Shown: positions 1-5,500 of the stretch, one piece after another | How positions within the stretch are numbered: position 1 is the first letter of the stretch | How the letters are laid out: the number at the start of each line of letters is the position of its first letter | Source of the DNA: Desulfoprunum sp. | Lineage (GTDB): Bacteria; Desulfobacterota; Desulfobulbia; Desulfobulbales; Desulfocapsaceae | Direction: 5' to 3' | DNA length: 5,659 nt | NCBI GenBank assembly: GCA_030696435.1 | Contig: JAUYSF010000012.1 | Coordinates: 1-5,659, forward strand | Program-made: the position numbers and the translations under genes | Notes under the pieces: model-generated | Told to the model about the DNA's origin: nothing | Database searches by the model: none | The model's input: only the letters and a program-made list of their open reading frames with translations

Positions 1-1998
1 GAACTGCAGCTCGTTCATGATCTCGGCGTCGGGCATTGACTGACCTGGCGGCTCAACGGCCTTATAGCGCCACTGCGCCAACCGTCCGGAATTGGAGATA
101 CTTCCCTCTTTCTCCACCGAAGAGCAGCACGGCAGCATGAACACCTCGGTCTTGATGTCCTTGGGGGTCATGCCGGGACCACGCCAGAACGAACCGGTCT
201 CGTTGTCCCAGAGGTTGACATTCACCAGCCACTTGAGCTTGGTCATGGCCTGGCGTGTTTTGTTGGAATTGGCGCCAGAGCACGCCGGATTTTGTCCCCA
301 GGCAAAGAAACCTTCGAAATCTCCCTTGAACATCTTATCGAAGATCATTAGCCAGGAAGCGTTCTGGCCCACGTCAATCTTCGGCATCCAGGAGTAACCG
401 AAATCATTCTCTTTGGTCGCGGCCTCGCCATAGATGGCCTTGAGATAGCTGGTGATGTACTTGTTGCGGTTGGCCCACCAGTTGACGCTTTGCGGTTCTT
501 TGGTGATCGGAGTGTTCTTCTCGATATACGTCGCGAGGTCGACCTGAGACGCGTTTGGCGTCGGGTTGTAGCCGGGCAGGATATGGAACAACAGACCGTA
601 GTCCGTAGAACCCTGGACATTGGCCTCGCCACGCAGGGCGTTGATGCCGCCACCGGCCATGCCCATGTTACCGAGCAGCAGCTGGATGATGGTCATGGCC
701 CTAATATTCTGGGTACCGACGGTGTGCTGGGTCCAGCCCATGGCGTAGCAGTTGGTACCGACCCGATCAGGTTTGCCGGTTGACCCGTAGGTCTTGTAGA
801 CCTCCATCAGTTTGTCCATGGGGGTTCCGGTAATGTTCACAACCATTTCCGGAGTGTAACGGGCATAGTGCTTTTGCAGGAGCTGGAAGACACAGTTGGG
901 ATCCTGCAGGGTCGGATCCTTCAAGGCTACGCCGGTGGTCTCGTCCATCTGGAAGGACCAGGTCGCTTTGTCATATTTTTTGGTCTTGGCGTTGAAGCCG
1001 GAGAACAGCCCATCCATATCCGCCGGACCCTTATATTCCGGGTTCACCAGGAACGAGGCATTCGTATAGTTGACGACGTATTCCTTGAAATAAAGGTTGT
1101 TCTTCAGAATGTAACTAATCATTCCGCCAAGGAAGGCGATATCCGTTCCGGAACGGAGCGGGGCGTAGATATCCGCTTTGGCGGCGGTCTGCGAAAAGCG
1201 AGGGTCAACACAGATCAGTTTCGCGCCCCTTTGTTGCCGGGCACGGTTGATCCACTTCATTGAAATAGGATGGTTTGAGGCTGGATTGCCGCCCATTGCC
1301 AGGATAACATCGGCATTTTTCAGGTCGATCCAGTGGTTGGTCATTGCACCGCGTCCGAACGACTCTCCCAGAGCCGCAACAGTTGCGCTGTGTCAGATAC
1401 GCGCCTGGTGTTCTATATGCACCAGGCCCCATGACCGAACAAGTTTTTGCATCAGATAGCATTCTTCGTTGTCCATGGCGGCGCTGCCCACATGGGCGAT
1501 GGCGTCCGTCCGATTGACCACGAATTCCTTTTCGACCTCAATCTCGGTGCCGTCAGGCTGTTTCTCCTTGACCTTGGCCTTTTTGGTCGTCATGAAGCTC
1601 TTATCCCGGGCATCTTTGACAAGGCGAGCAATTCTGTCCAGTGCCCAGTCCCACTCCACCTCTTTCCATGCGGCCCCACCAGGTTCACGGTACATCGGTT
1701 TTGTAATGCGCGTGTCGCTGTTGGCCATCTGCATCACGGAAGCACCCTTGGCGCAGAGAGTCCCTTCACTAATTGGATGATCAGGATCGCCCTCGGTATT
1801 GATGACCTTGCCGTTCTCCGCGTAGACGATCAATCCGCACCCTACGGAACAGTACGGACAGATCGACGTAGTTTGCTTGGCGTTTTTGATCCTCAATCCC
1901 TGGGCATAGGCCTTTGCAGGATCGAGGTTCACGCCAAGTGACGCAAGCAGAGCGGTTCCGCCTGACAGCTTCAAAAAATTCCGTCTTGATACTCCCAT
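1..1998 (-). CDS. fdnG: Formate dehydrogenase alpha subunit, selenocysteine-containing, Tat-exported (FdnG-like), 3' end outside window
   Basis: Catalytic subunit of a periplasmic formate dehydrogenase: formate to CO2 at a molybdenum or tungsten bis-pterin site, with electrons passed through a [4Fe-4S] cluster to a beta subunit. Seen, counting from the ATG at 1998: Tat signal with SRRNFLK at residues 4-10, a hydrophobic stretch and a likely AYA cleavage site near 30-32; cluster cysteines C47, C50, C54 and C82; an in-frame UGA at codon 202 (1393-1395) in the context HQARI-Sec-H; FGRGAMTNHW after it; and GGGINALRGEANVQG, whose Arg456 corresponds to the catalytic Arg of E. coli FdhF. I read every codon from 1395 to 1 and found no other stop. 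The 666 codons present are about two thirds of the roughly 1,015-residue E. coli FdnG, which it resembles throughout. A Lys/Glu-rich stretch at 139-158 looks like a small insertion. The start at 1998 is preferred because it puts the twin arginines at residues 5-6 and has AAGGAG upstream; an in-frame ATG at 2064 is an alternative. Beta and gamma subunit genes are expected past the left edge. Confidence 0.95.
1359..1377 (-). promoter_or_regulatory. Candidate bacterial SECIS hairpin
   Basis: Starting 16 bases after the UGA, the mRNA can form CGGCUC-UGGGA-GAGUCG, a 6-bp stem (one G-U) with a 5-base loop, extendable by a G-U pair. Bacterial SECIS elements lie within the coding region just downstream of the UGA and are bound by SelB. 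The start of the stem is a few bases further from the UGA than in E. coli fdhF (about 11), and a different register closer to the fdhF layout is possible, so the exact fold is uncertain. The context requires such an element here. Confidence 0.6.
1393..1395 (-). other. In-frame UGA read as selenocysteine (codon 202)
   Basis: The UGA interrupts the formate dehydrogenase frame between HQARI and HSATVAALG. Conserved family sequence continues in the same frame on both sides. E. coli FdnG and FdhF also have Sec followed by His at this position. Sec is the Mo/W ligand in this family. Gene callers that do not know Sec would split the gene here. Confidence 0.93.
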
Positions 1999-2004
1999 TG
2001 AAAT

Positions 2005-2010
2005 CTCCTT
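2005..2010 (-). promoter_or_regulatory. Ribosome binding site for the formate dehydrogenase start at 1998
   Basis: AAGGAG lies six bases (ATTTCA) before the ATG at 1998. This is a near-ideal Shine-Dalgarno and supports starting at the Tat signal MGVSRRNF rather than 22 codons upstream. Confidence 0.75.
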
Positions 2011-2067
2011 CTTATTATCAGGATCTGTTTTCCGGGGTTTATTATTGCTCCGGTGATCAACCATGGC

Positions 2068-2074
2068 TCTCCTT
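2068..2074 (-). promoter_or_regulatory. Second ribosome binding site, for the in-frame ATG at 2064
   Basis: AAAGGAG stands three bases before the ATG at 2062-2064, counting GCC as spacer, with GAG possibly shifting the register. This ATG is in frame with the gene and would add 22 hydrophilic, mostly charged residues before the twin-arginine motif. Spacing is tighter than for the downstream start. Confidence 0.45.
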
Positions 2075-2075
2075 T

Positions 2076-2091
2076 CTTGTTAGAAAACAAG
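2076..2091 (-). repeat. Short hairpin directly before the upstream ribosome binding site
   Basis: The transcript contains CUUGUU-UUCU-AACAAG, a perfect 6-bp stem with a 4-base loop, ending one base before AAAGGAG. It lacks a following U-run, so it is not a terminator. It could affect ribosome access or mRNA stability; this is inference. Confidence 0.4.
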
Positions 2092-2206
2092 TGAAGTAAG
2101 ATGTTGAGGGTAGTACCTCGCGGGCCAACCCCAAATCCAATATGCGCGTGCATCCGGGAGACTCTCGCCTGTTCGGCAGCAAGAATCCTCGAGCCAGCAC
2201 ATTGCC

Positions 2207-2235
2207 CGTGAAGGGAACTGCATCCCTCATTCACG
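2207..2235 (-). repeat. Hairpin in the formate dehydrogenase leader
   Basis: On the minus strand CGUGAA pairs with UUCACG (6 bp), then a 3-base bulge (UGA), then GGGA pairs with UCCC around a 6-base loop. It follows the terminator-like hairpin by only a few bases, so the two could form one structured leader. I do not recognise a named riboswitch in it. Confidence 0.4.
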
Positions 2236-2241
2236 TACTGG

Positions 2242-2279
2242 AAAAATCGAAAACCGCCCATCGGCTGACAGATGGACGG
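2242..2279 (-). terminator. Intrinsic terminator or attenuator upstream of the formate dehydrogenase gene
   Basis: Reading the minus strand, a 9-bp stem (CCGUCCAUC with GAUGGGCGG, one G-U) closes an 8-base loop and is followed by UUUUCGAUUUUU. This fits an intrinsic terminator for minus-strand transcription only. It lies about 310 bases beyond the truA stop and about 245 before the formate dehydrogenase start. It may end truA readthrough or act as a leader attenuator. The interrupted U-run makes it somewhat weaker than ideal. Confidence 0.6.
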
Positions 2280-2286
2280 CACTCCA

Positions 2287-2292
2287 ATTATA
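2287..2292 (-). promoter_or_regulatory. Perfect -10-like hexamer TATAAT
   Basis: TATAAT on the minus strand, with TATAGT at 2300-2305 just upstream. No good -35 hexamer stands 16-18 bases further upstream. A start from TATAAT would be near 2280, exactly where the terminator-like hairpin begins, which would be an odd arrangement. The match could be chance in AT-rich DNA or an activator-dependent promoter. Confidence 0.25.
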
Positions 2293-2320
2293 GAGATGTA
2301 CTATAGAAAACTGACGGAAA

Positions 2321-2349
2321 GAAAAAAATAGGATGAATCCCTTTTTTTC
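2321..2349. repeat. A7/T7 palindrome, weak bidirectional terminator-like element
   Basis: GAAAAAAA at 2321-2328 pairs with TTTTTTTC at 2342-2349, with GGA/TCC inside around a 4-base loop and a small 2x1 internal loop between. Both strands give a hairpin ending in a U-run. The GC part is only three pairs, so termination would be weak. It would be the first terminator-like element downstream of truA. Confidence 0.3.
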
Positions 2350-2447
2350 TGTAAGGAAAAATCTCGTCTGCGTAAGCAAAAGACCTACAAAGGGATCAGC
2401 TTAATACTGACAAGAACGAACCATAAATGACAGGTAGAGGGGCGGCC

Positions 2448-2597
2448 ATGGGGGTTGCAAAACAAACTGACGGCAGCCCTTTCGGAGGTCGCAGGAACGA
2501 CGAAGAGGTTGATGTGAAGATTCTGTTCGGTGAAACGGACGCACAGTGTGTGCCGACAAAGTCGACGCTTGATTTGAACTTGGAATTACTCTTTTAA
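2448..2597 (+). CDS. Possible small protein of 49 residues, convergent with truA
   Basis: Not recognised. An ATG at 2448 opens a 49-codon frame ending in TAA at 2595-2597, overlapping the truA 3' end by 12 bases on the opposite strand. A G-rich GAGGGG stands five to six bases before the ATG, a fair Shine-Dalgarno. The product starts MGVAKQTDGSPFGGRRNDEE and continues with an acidic middle and a leucine-rich end (LDLNLELLF); there is one Cys, no membrane segment and no signal peptide. Composition resembles a soluble protein rather than noise. Codon use looks ordinary. It fills an otherwise empty spacer, but at this length an open frame can arise by chance. Function unknown. Confidence 0.35.
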   Translation: MGVAKQTDGSPFGGRRNDEEVDVKILFGETDAQCVPTKSTLDLNLELLF

Positions 2598-3362
2598 AAA
2601 GCTTGCCAGTTCCTCCCCATCATAAAAGGCCCTCTCAAAAAACAGGCCGGCTGCCGGTGCGGTATGGTTGGATGGAACCTCGGAAGGGCCTTGAAGTAGG
2701 CCTTGAATTTCCTCTTCTGTCAGGCGATGACATCCGGCCTCGACCAGAACCCCGACCATCCGGCGGACCATGTGCCAGAGAAAATGCGACCCGATTACCC
2801 GGATCCGGATCACTTCCTTCTCAAAAAAAACATCGACTTTGTGGACCAGTACCTTGGTCGATTTTTTTAACTCCTGCTTTTCGGCAAAAGCGGCATAATC
2901 GTGCATGCCGACCATCATAGCTCCTGCACACTGCATCGCAGGTAAATCAAGCTCCTCATGCACCCACCAGTCATACCGTTTACCAAAAGCGGATTTTTTG
3001 GTGCGAAGTTGATAGATATAACTCCTGGCAATGCAGTTATGCCGGGCATGAAACCGTAAGCCCACCGCCTCAACCGACCGTACGGCTATATCTTTGGGCA
3101 GGGTGCTGTTGAGCATCCGGGCTACATCATGCGGCAACATATCGCTTACCACCTCAAGATGGGCGACATATTCCAGAGCATGAACTCCGGCATCAGTTCG
3201 ACCACAGCCCTGAAGATCCATAGCAATTTCGCCAAAGACACGCGCAGCCCCCTTCAACACATCACCCTGCACTGTCCTGGCGTCCGCTTGTTTTTGCCAA
3301 CCACTGAAATTGGTACCATCAAATTCAAGGGTAAGCTTGTAGCGACGGCGATTGTCTTTCAT
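2586..3362 (-). CDS. truA: tRNA pseudouridine(38-40) synthase TruA
   Basis: Converts uridines 38, 39 and 40 in the anticodon stem-loop of tRNAs to pseudouridine in the cytoplasm. Seen, counting from the ATG at 3362: N-terminal YKLTLEFDGTNFSGWQKQ; the catalytic motif GCGRTDAGVHA at 52-62 with nucleophile Asp57; ARSYIYQL at 112-119; GMHDYAAF at 152-159; and FLWHMVRRMVG at 194-204, all TruA signatures in the expected order. The 258 residues fit the family (E. coli TruA is 270). The start at 3362 is preferred over the ATG at 3368 because AAAGGA lies five bases upstream of it, whereas that same site abuts 3368. No neighbour is close enough to be co-transcribed within the window. No terminator directly follows the stop; candidates lie 240-340 bases on. 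Its 3' end overlaps a possible small convergent ORF. Confidence 0.96.
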   Translation of the reverse strand: MKDNRRRYKLTLEFDGTNFSGWQKQADARTVQGDVLKGAARVFGEIAMDLQGCGRTDAGVHALEYVAHLEVVSDMLPHDVARMLNSTLPKDIAVRSVEAVGLRFHARHNCIARSYIYQLRTKKSAFGKRYDWWVHEELDLPAMQCAGAMMVGMHDYAAFAEKQELKKSTKVLVHKVDVFFEKEVIRIRVIGSHFLWHMVRRMVGVLVEAGCHRLTEEEIQGLLQGPSEVPSNHTAPAAGLFFERAFYDGEELASFLKE

Positions 3363-3435
3363 TGTCATCCTTTATGCACCTGTTGCCTTTTTCCCGGGCC
3401 GCTTTTCGCAAAGACAGCGACTTGACTGATTGAGA

Positions 3436-3509
3436 GCCGGAACGTTCAGTCCGCCTCCCTGATAAAAATTCCATCGTATGTAGCCCGGTTATCATCGTGA
3501 GGTTCCGGC
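3436..3509. repeat. 8-bp inverted repeat upstream of truA
   Basis: GCCGGAAC at 3436-3443 and GTTCCGGC at 3502-3509 are perfect complements 58 bases apart. In the truA transcript they could form a long-range stem about 75 bases before the start codon. No known leader motif is recognised. Confidence 0.4.
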
Positions 3510-3565
3510 AGACCACCAGCCCCAGGTCGATCCCCCGTGTCTAACTGGTGAGATCGATGTTTTCC

Positions 3566-3712
3566 TCAATGATATCTAAGTGGTTCCATCACAGCCTCAT
3601 TGGCATCCGACAGAACCATCTTCAGGAGAAGAAGACCGCATTGCTCATCCCCCGAGGGGGGCATGTCGGATGCTCCCCGAGAGAGCTCATCCTGGGTTGC
3701 GACGAACGGCAT
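3566..3712 (-). CDS. Possible 48-codon ORF or gene remnant
   Basis: Not recognised. An ATG at 3712 opens a 48-codon frame ending in TGA at 3566-3568, beginning MPFVATQDELSRGASDMPPS and ending EAVMEPLRYH. GGGAAG six bases before the ATG is a weak ribosome site. Just beyond, in another frame, LDIIEENIDLTS ends at a TAG (3541-3543), which looks like a protein C-terminus, so this may be a decayed or frameshifted gene. It overlaps the 9-bp inverted repeat entirely, so the bases could equally be a structured RNA. Low confidence in any translation. Confidence 0.2.
   Translation of the reverse strand: MPFVATQDELSRGASDMPPSGDEQCGLLLLKMVLSDANEAVMEPLRYH
3603..3673. repeat. Inverted repeat with nested hairpins, candidate structured RNA
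   Basis: GCATCCGAC at 3603-3611 pairs perfectly with GTCGGATGC at 3665-3673. Between them are a 5-bp hairpin (TCTTC-AGGA-GAAGA, 3619-3632) and a GC hairpin (CCCC-CGAG-GGGG, near 3650-3661), giving a three-way-junction-like fold on either strand. No U-run follows, so it is not an intrinsic terminator. I do not recognise an RNA family. Confidence 0.45.
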
Positions 3713-3799
3713 GGTGCGCTTCCCAGTGCACCTATTATTCCATTTTCAAATCAAGATCAGAACGCGAAGGCAAGTGAGCAGCGACGAGACAGTACATAT

Positions 3800-3833
3800 A
3801 AGTACGGCGAAGAGTCAAGTACGGCGAGGAGTC
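3800..3833. repeat. 17-bp tandem direct repeat, two copies
   Basis: AAGTACGGCGAAGAGTC at 3800-3816 is followed immediately by a copy at 3817-3833 with one change (A to G at the twelfth base). A further AGTAC at 3791-3795 precedes it, giving three AGTAC words in 32 bases and a near-palindrome GTAC-ATATAA-GTAC. It could be a binding-site pair or part of a dispersed repeat. Confidence 0.7.
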
Positions 3834-3953
3834 GCACAGCGCAGCCGACAAAGTTAATATTGGAATGAAAACATACAAAAAGAATATCTGTCATCTCTGA
3901 TATACCAAACGGCTTATGTTTATATTCGCATTGGTATTAATAGGTTATGCGCT

Positions 3954-4988
3954 TTACTCATTGACACCTCTGCTCTGCATCAATGGGATGGTGACCCGGA
4001 CAGTGATCCCTTTTTTGCTGTTTTGAATAATATCGATTAACCCCTTGTGTGCTTCAATAACTTTTTTAACGATTGGTAATCCAAGACCAGTACCTTCCTT
4101 TTTAGTTGTCACGAAAGGAGTAAAAATATCACTCAGCTGTTCCTTTGGAATTCCTCCACCCTGATCAATTATCTCTATGAAAATGCAAGTATCTCTGCTT
4201 TGGGTTCGGAATATCACCTCTCCTCCTTTAGGACTGGCCTCCAGTGCGTTATTAGCAAGGTTTTGCAGTGCCTGCCGCAATCGGTGCTGATCGTATTCTG
4301 CGATAGGTATATCCTCCTGCAATTCTGTTGAAATTGTTACGGAGTTAAGCGAGGCTTTTTCTCTGGAAATCTTCACGACTTCTTCGACGAGACGGTTAAT
4401 CAGACCTTGTTGATATTGCAGGTTCAACGGTTTGGCAAAGGCCAACATGTCTCCGATCAGGATTTCAAGCCGGCAAATCTGTTCAAAGGCAATGTCAAGT
4501 TTCTTGGCAAGTGAATCATCGGCTATTTTACGCCGCACCTGCTGGACAAAACCGCCGGCGGCCACCAACGGGGTTTTCATATCATGGGCTATGCAGGAGA
4601 CAGCTCTTCCCATCGCGGCAAGACTTTCTGCCTCTAGTAGTTTCTGCTGCTGTCTTTTCTGCCGGTCGCCGAGGAGGCCGAAGACAATGCCGAATATATT
4701 GTAGAGTATGATCTGCATGATATTGCCAGGAATATTACCGTGAATCCCTAGATGGTGAGCCAGGACGAACGGCAAAAACAAAAAAGTGACCAAAAGGGAT
4801 GCACTTATGCCTCCATAAATGCCAAATCGGGAACCGGCGAGGATTATCGGCAGGAAATAGAGTTCTCTTAAAAGGATATGACTAGAGATATCCAGAGGAT
4901 CAATCTGAGAATGCAAAATATTGATAATGATTATCAAGACGGCAATAGACAAACCCTTGGCAATCATCTTTTTGTTGATCGGCTCCAT
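3954..4988 (-). CDS. Membrane-bound sensor histidine kinase
   Basis: Inner-membrane two-component kinase: autophosphorylates on His and passes phosphate to a response regulator. Seen, counting from the ATG at 4988 (344 residues): hydrophobic segments near 12-25, 43-52, 57-77 and 90-107, with only very short loops and no large periplasmic domain; a linker near 108-122 rich in Gln, Lys and Arg; H-box with phosphoacceptor His135 in CIAHDMKTPL; N-box NLANNALEA at 243-251; G1 DQGGGIP at 275-281; F-box FTPFVTTK at 289-296; G2 GTGLGLPIV at 299-307. The catalytic core is complete. The small membrane domain suggests sensing within or at the membrane; the signal is unknown. A GTG two codons upstream (4994) is an alternative start; the ribosome site is weak for both. 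No response regulator is adjacent in the window, so it is an orphan here. Sampled stretches are clearly more AT-rich than the formate dehydrogenase gene. Confidence 0.93.
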   Translation of the reverse strand: MEPINKKMIAKGLSIAVLIIIINILHSQIDPLDISSHILLRELYFLPIILAGSRFGIYGGISASLLVTFLFLPFVLAHHLGIHGNIPGNIMQIILYNIFGIVFGLLGDRQKRQQQKLLEAESLAAMGRAVSCIAHDMKTPLVAAGGFVQQVRRKIADDSLAKKLDIAFEQICRLEILIGDMLAFAKPLNLQYQQGLINRLVEEVVKISREKASLNSVTISTELQEDIPIAEYDQHRLRQALQNLANNALEASPKGGEVIFRTQSRDTCIFIEIIDQGGGIPKEQLSDIFTPFVTTKKEGTGLGLPIVKKVIEAHKGLIDIIQNSKKGITVRVTIPLMQSRGVNE

Positions 4989-5099
4989 TACCACATACCC
5001 GGATTATTGAATTATTATCAGGAATTATGGGCCATATCTTTTTTCTTGGTTTTCATTGAAGAATGCCAAGGATATCAGCTTCGATTTTCGGAGGTACAC

Positions 5100-5213
5100 A
5101 TGATGTTAAGAGCTTGTCCGTTATGTTTTGATGATTTTTTTCGCTTCACCCTTATATCAAGCTTATGTTTTTTCCAAAGTGAAAGTCAAAGTGTTTCTTG
5201 TACTACTCCATGA
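5100..5213 (+). CDS. Possible small cysteine-containing protein of 37 residues
   Basis: Not recognised. Strong Shine-Dalgarno GGAGG at 5090-5094 stands five bases before the ATG at 5100, with a second ATG directly after. The product starts MMLRACPLCFDDFFRF, has a CPLC pair at residues 6-9, two more cysteines, a phenylalanine-rich middle and a serine-rich end. It is divergent from the kinase gene and overlaps the possible kinase promoter on the other strand. The ribosome site is the best evidence; the short length makes chance likely. Confidence 0.22.
   Translation: MMLRACPLCFDDFFRFTLISSLCFFQSESQSVSCTTP
5162..5189 (-). promoter_or_regulatory. Possible sigma-70 promoter for the histidine kinase
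   Basis: TTGACT at 5184-5189 and CATAAG at 5162-5167 are 16 bases apart on the minus strand. TATAAG at 5151-5156 is a better -10 but lacks a matching -35. Either would give a leader of roughly 155-170 bases before the kinase start. Confidence 0.3.
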
Positions 5214-5433
5214 CAGAAGGTCCGCAACTATAAGCTCGCTGGGCATCTGTAGTGGTCGGAATCCAGCCTGCTCAACCTGCCAACCCTACTGTTGGACGCA
5301 TGAGACTTTAGCGTTTTGCCGGAGTCATGAACGTGGATATTGGTCCTTGTCAAGGGGCCTTTTAACTAGCGCCCCCGCCAGGCGAAAAACACCGTGCGGA
5401 GACACCGAGGGATTAAAAGCTAGGTTTTACTGT

Positions 5434-5477
5434 AAACCAAAACCGTCGGGACACTGGAATTTCCTGTGCCCCGACGG
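5434..5477 (-). terminator. Intrinsic terminator of the alcohol dehydrogenase gene
   Basis: Reading the minus strand, CCGUCGGG pairs perfectly with CCCGACGG (8 bp), extended inward by four further pairs (one G-U), a mismatch and two G-C pairs around an AAAUU loop. UUUUGGUUU follows. It begins about 23 bases after the alcohol dehydrogenase stop, a textbook position, and isolates the kinase gene from that transcript. Confidence 0.88.
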
Positions 5478-5500
5478 GAGGGTGATCCTCGTGAAAGTGA

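Larger units (their letters stand above)
3369..3953. other. 585-base spacer without a recognised gene, rich in inverted repeats
   Basis: Between the kinase stop and truA. It contains an 8-bp inverted repeat (3436-3509), a 6-bp one (CACCAG 3514-3519 with CTGGTG 3545-3550), a 9-bp one with inner hairpins (3603-3673), a 17-bp tandem repeat (3800-3833) and a 7-bp one (ATACCAA at 3902-3908 with TTGGTAT at 3931-3937). The last 100 bases next to the kinase are AT-rich. Short frames exist on both strands but none resembles a family I know. I find no convincing truA promoter. Confidence 0.6.
4989..5433. other. 445-base spacer between kinase and alcohol dehydrogenase genes
   Basis: Apart from the possible promoter and the small plus-strand ORF, the part from about 5214 to 5433 has no recognisable gene. 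It holds a 5-bp hairpin CCAAC/GTTGG at 5280-5295 and a plus-strand hairpin GGTCCT/GGGGCC at 5342-5359 followed by TTTT, a weak terminator-like element that would suit a short plus-strand transcript. Open frames running through it look like noise. Confidence 0.5.

Noticed and set aside
92..1263. Several plus- and minus-strand open frames of 90-130 codons within the first 1.4 kb
   Set aside because: They lie in other frames of the formate dehydrogenase gene, whose own frame is continuous and matches its family throughout.
1971..2282. 103-codon minus-strand frame covering the formate dehydrogenase leader
   Set aside because: It runs through the terminator-like hairpin and into the real gene in a different frame; no family resemblance and no good ribosome site.
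2441..2460. Sigma-54-like GG...TTGCA on the plus strand
   Set aside because: The GG to GC distance is 11 instead of the required 10 bases and the -24 half is poor; the bases also form the start of the small ORF.
3511..3540. tRNA T-arm-like GGTCGATCCCCC suggesting a tRNA gene or attachment site
   Set aside because: One T of the invariant GTTCRA is missing, and no acceptor, D or anticodon arm can be found around it.
5365..5400. GCGCCCCCGCCAGGCG resembling the conserved core of a cobalamin riboswitch
   Set aside because: The other conserved parts of that riboswitch are absent on both strands and no cobalamin gene follows.
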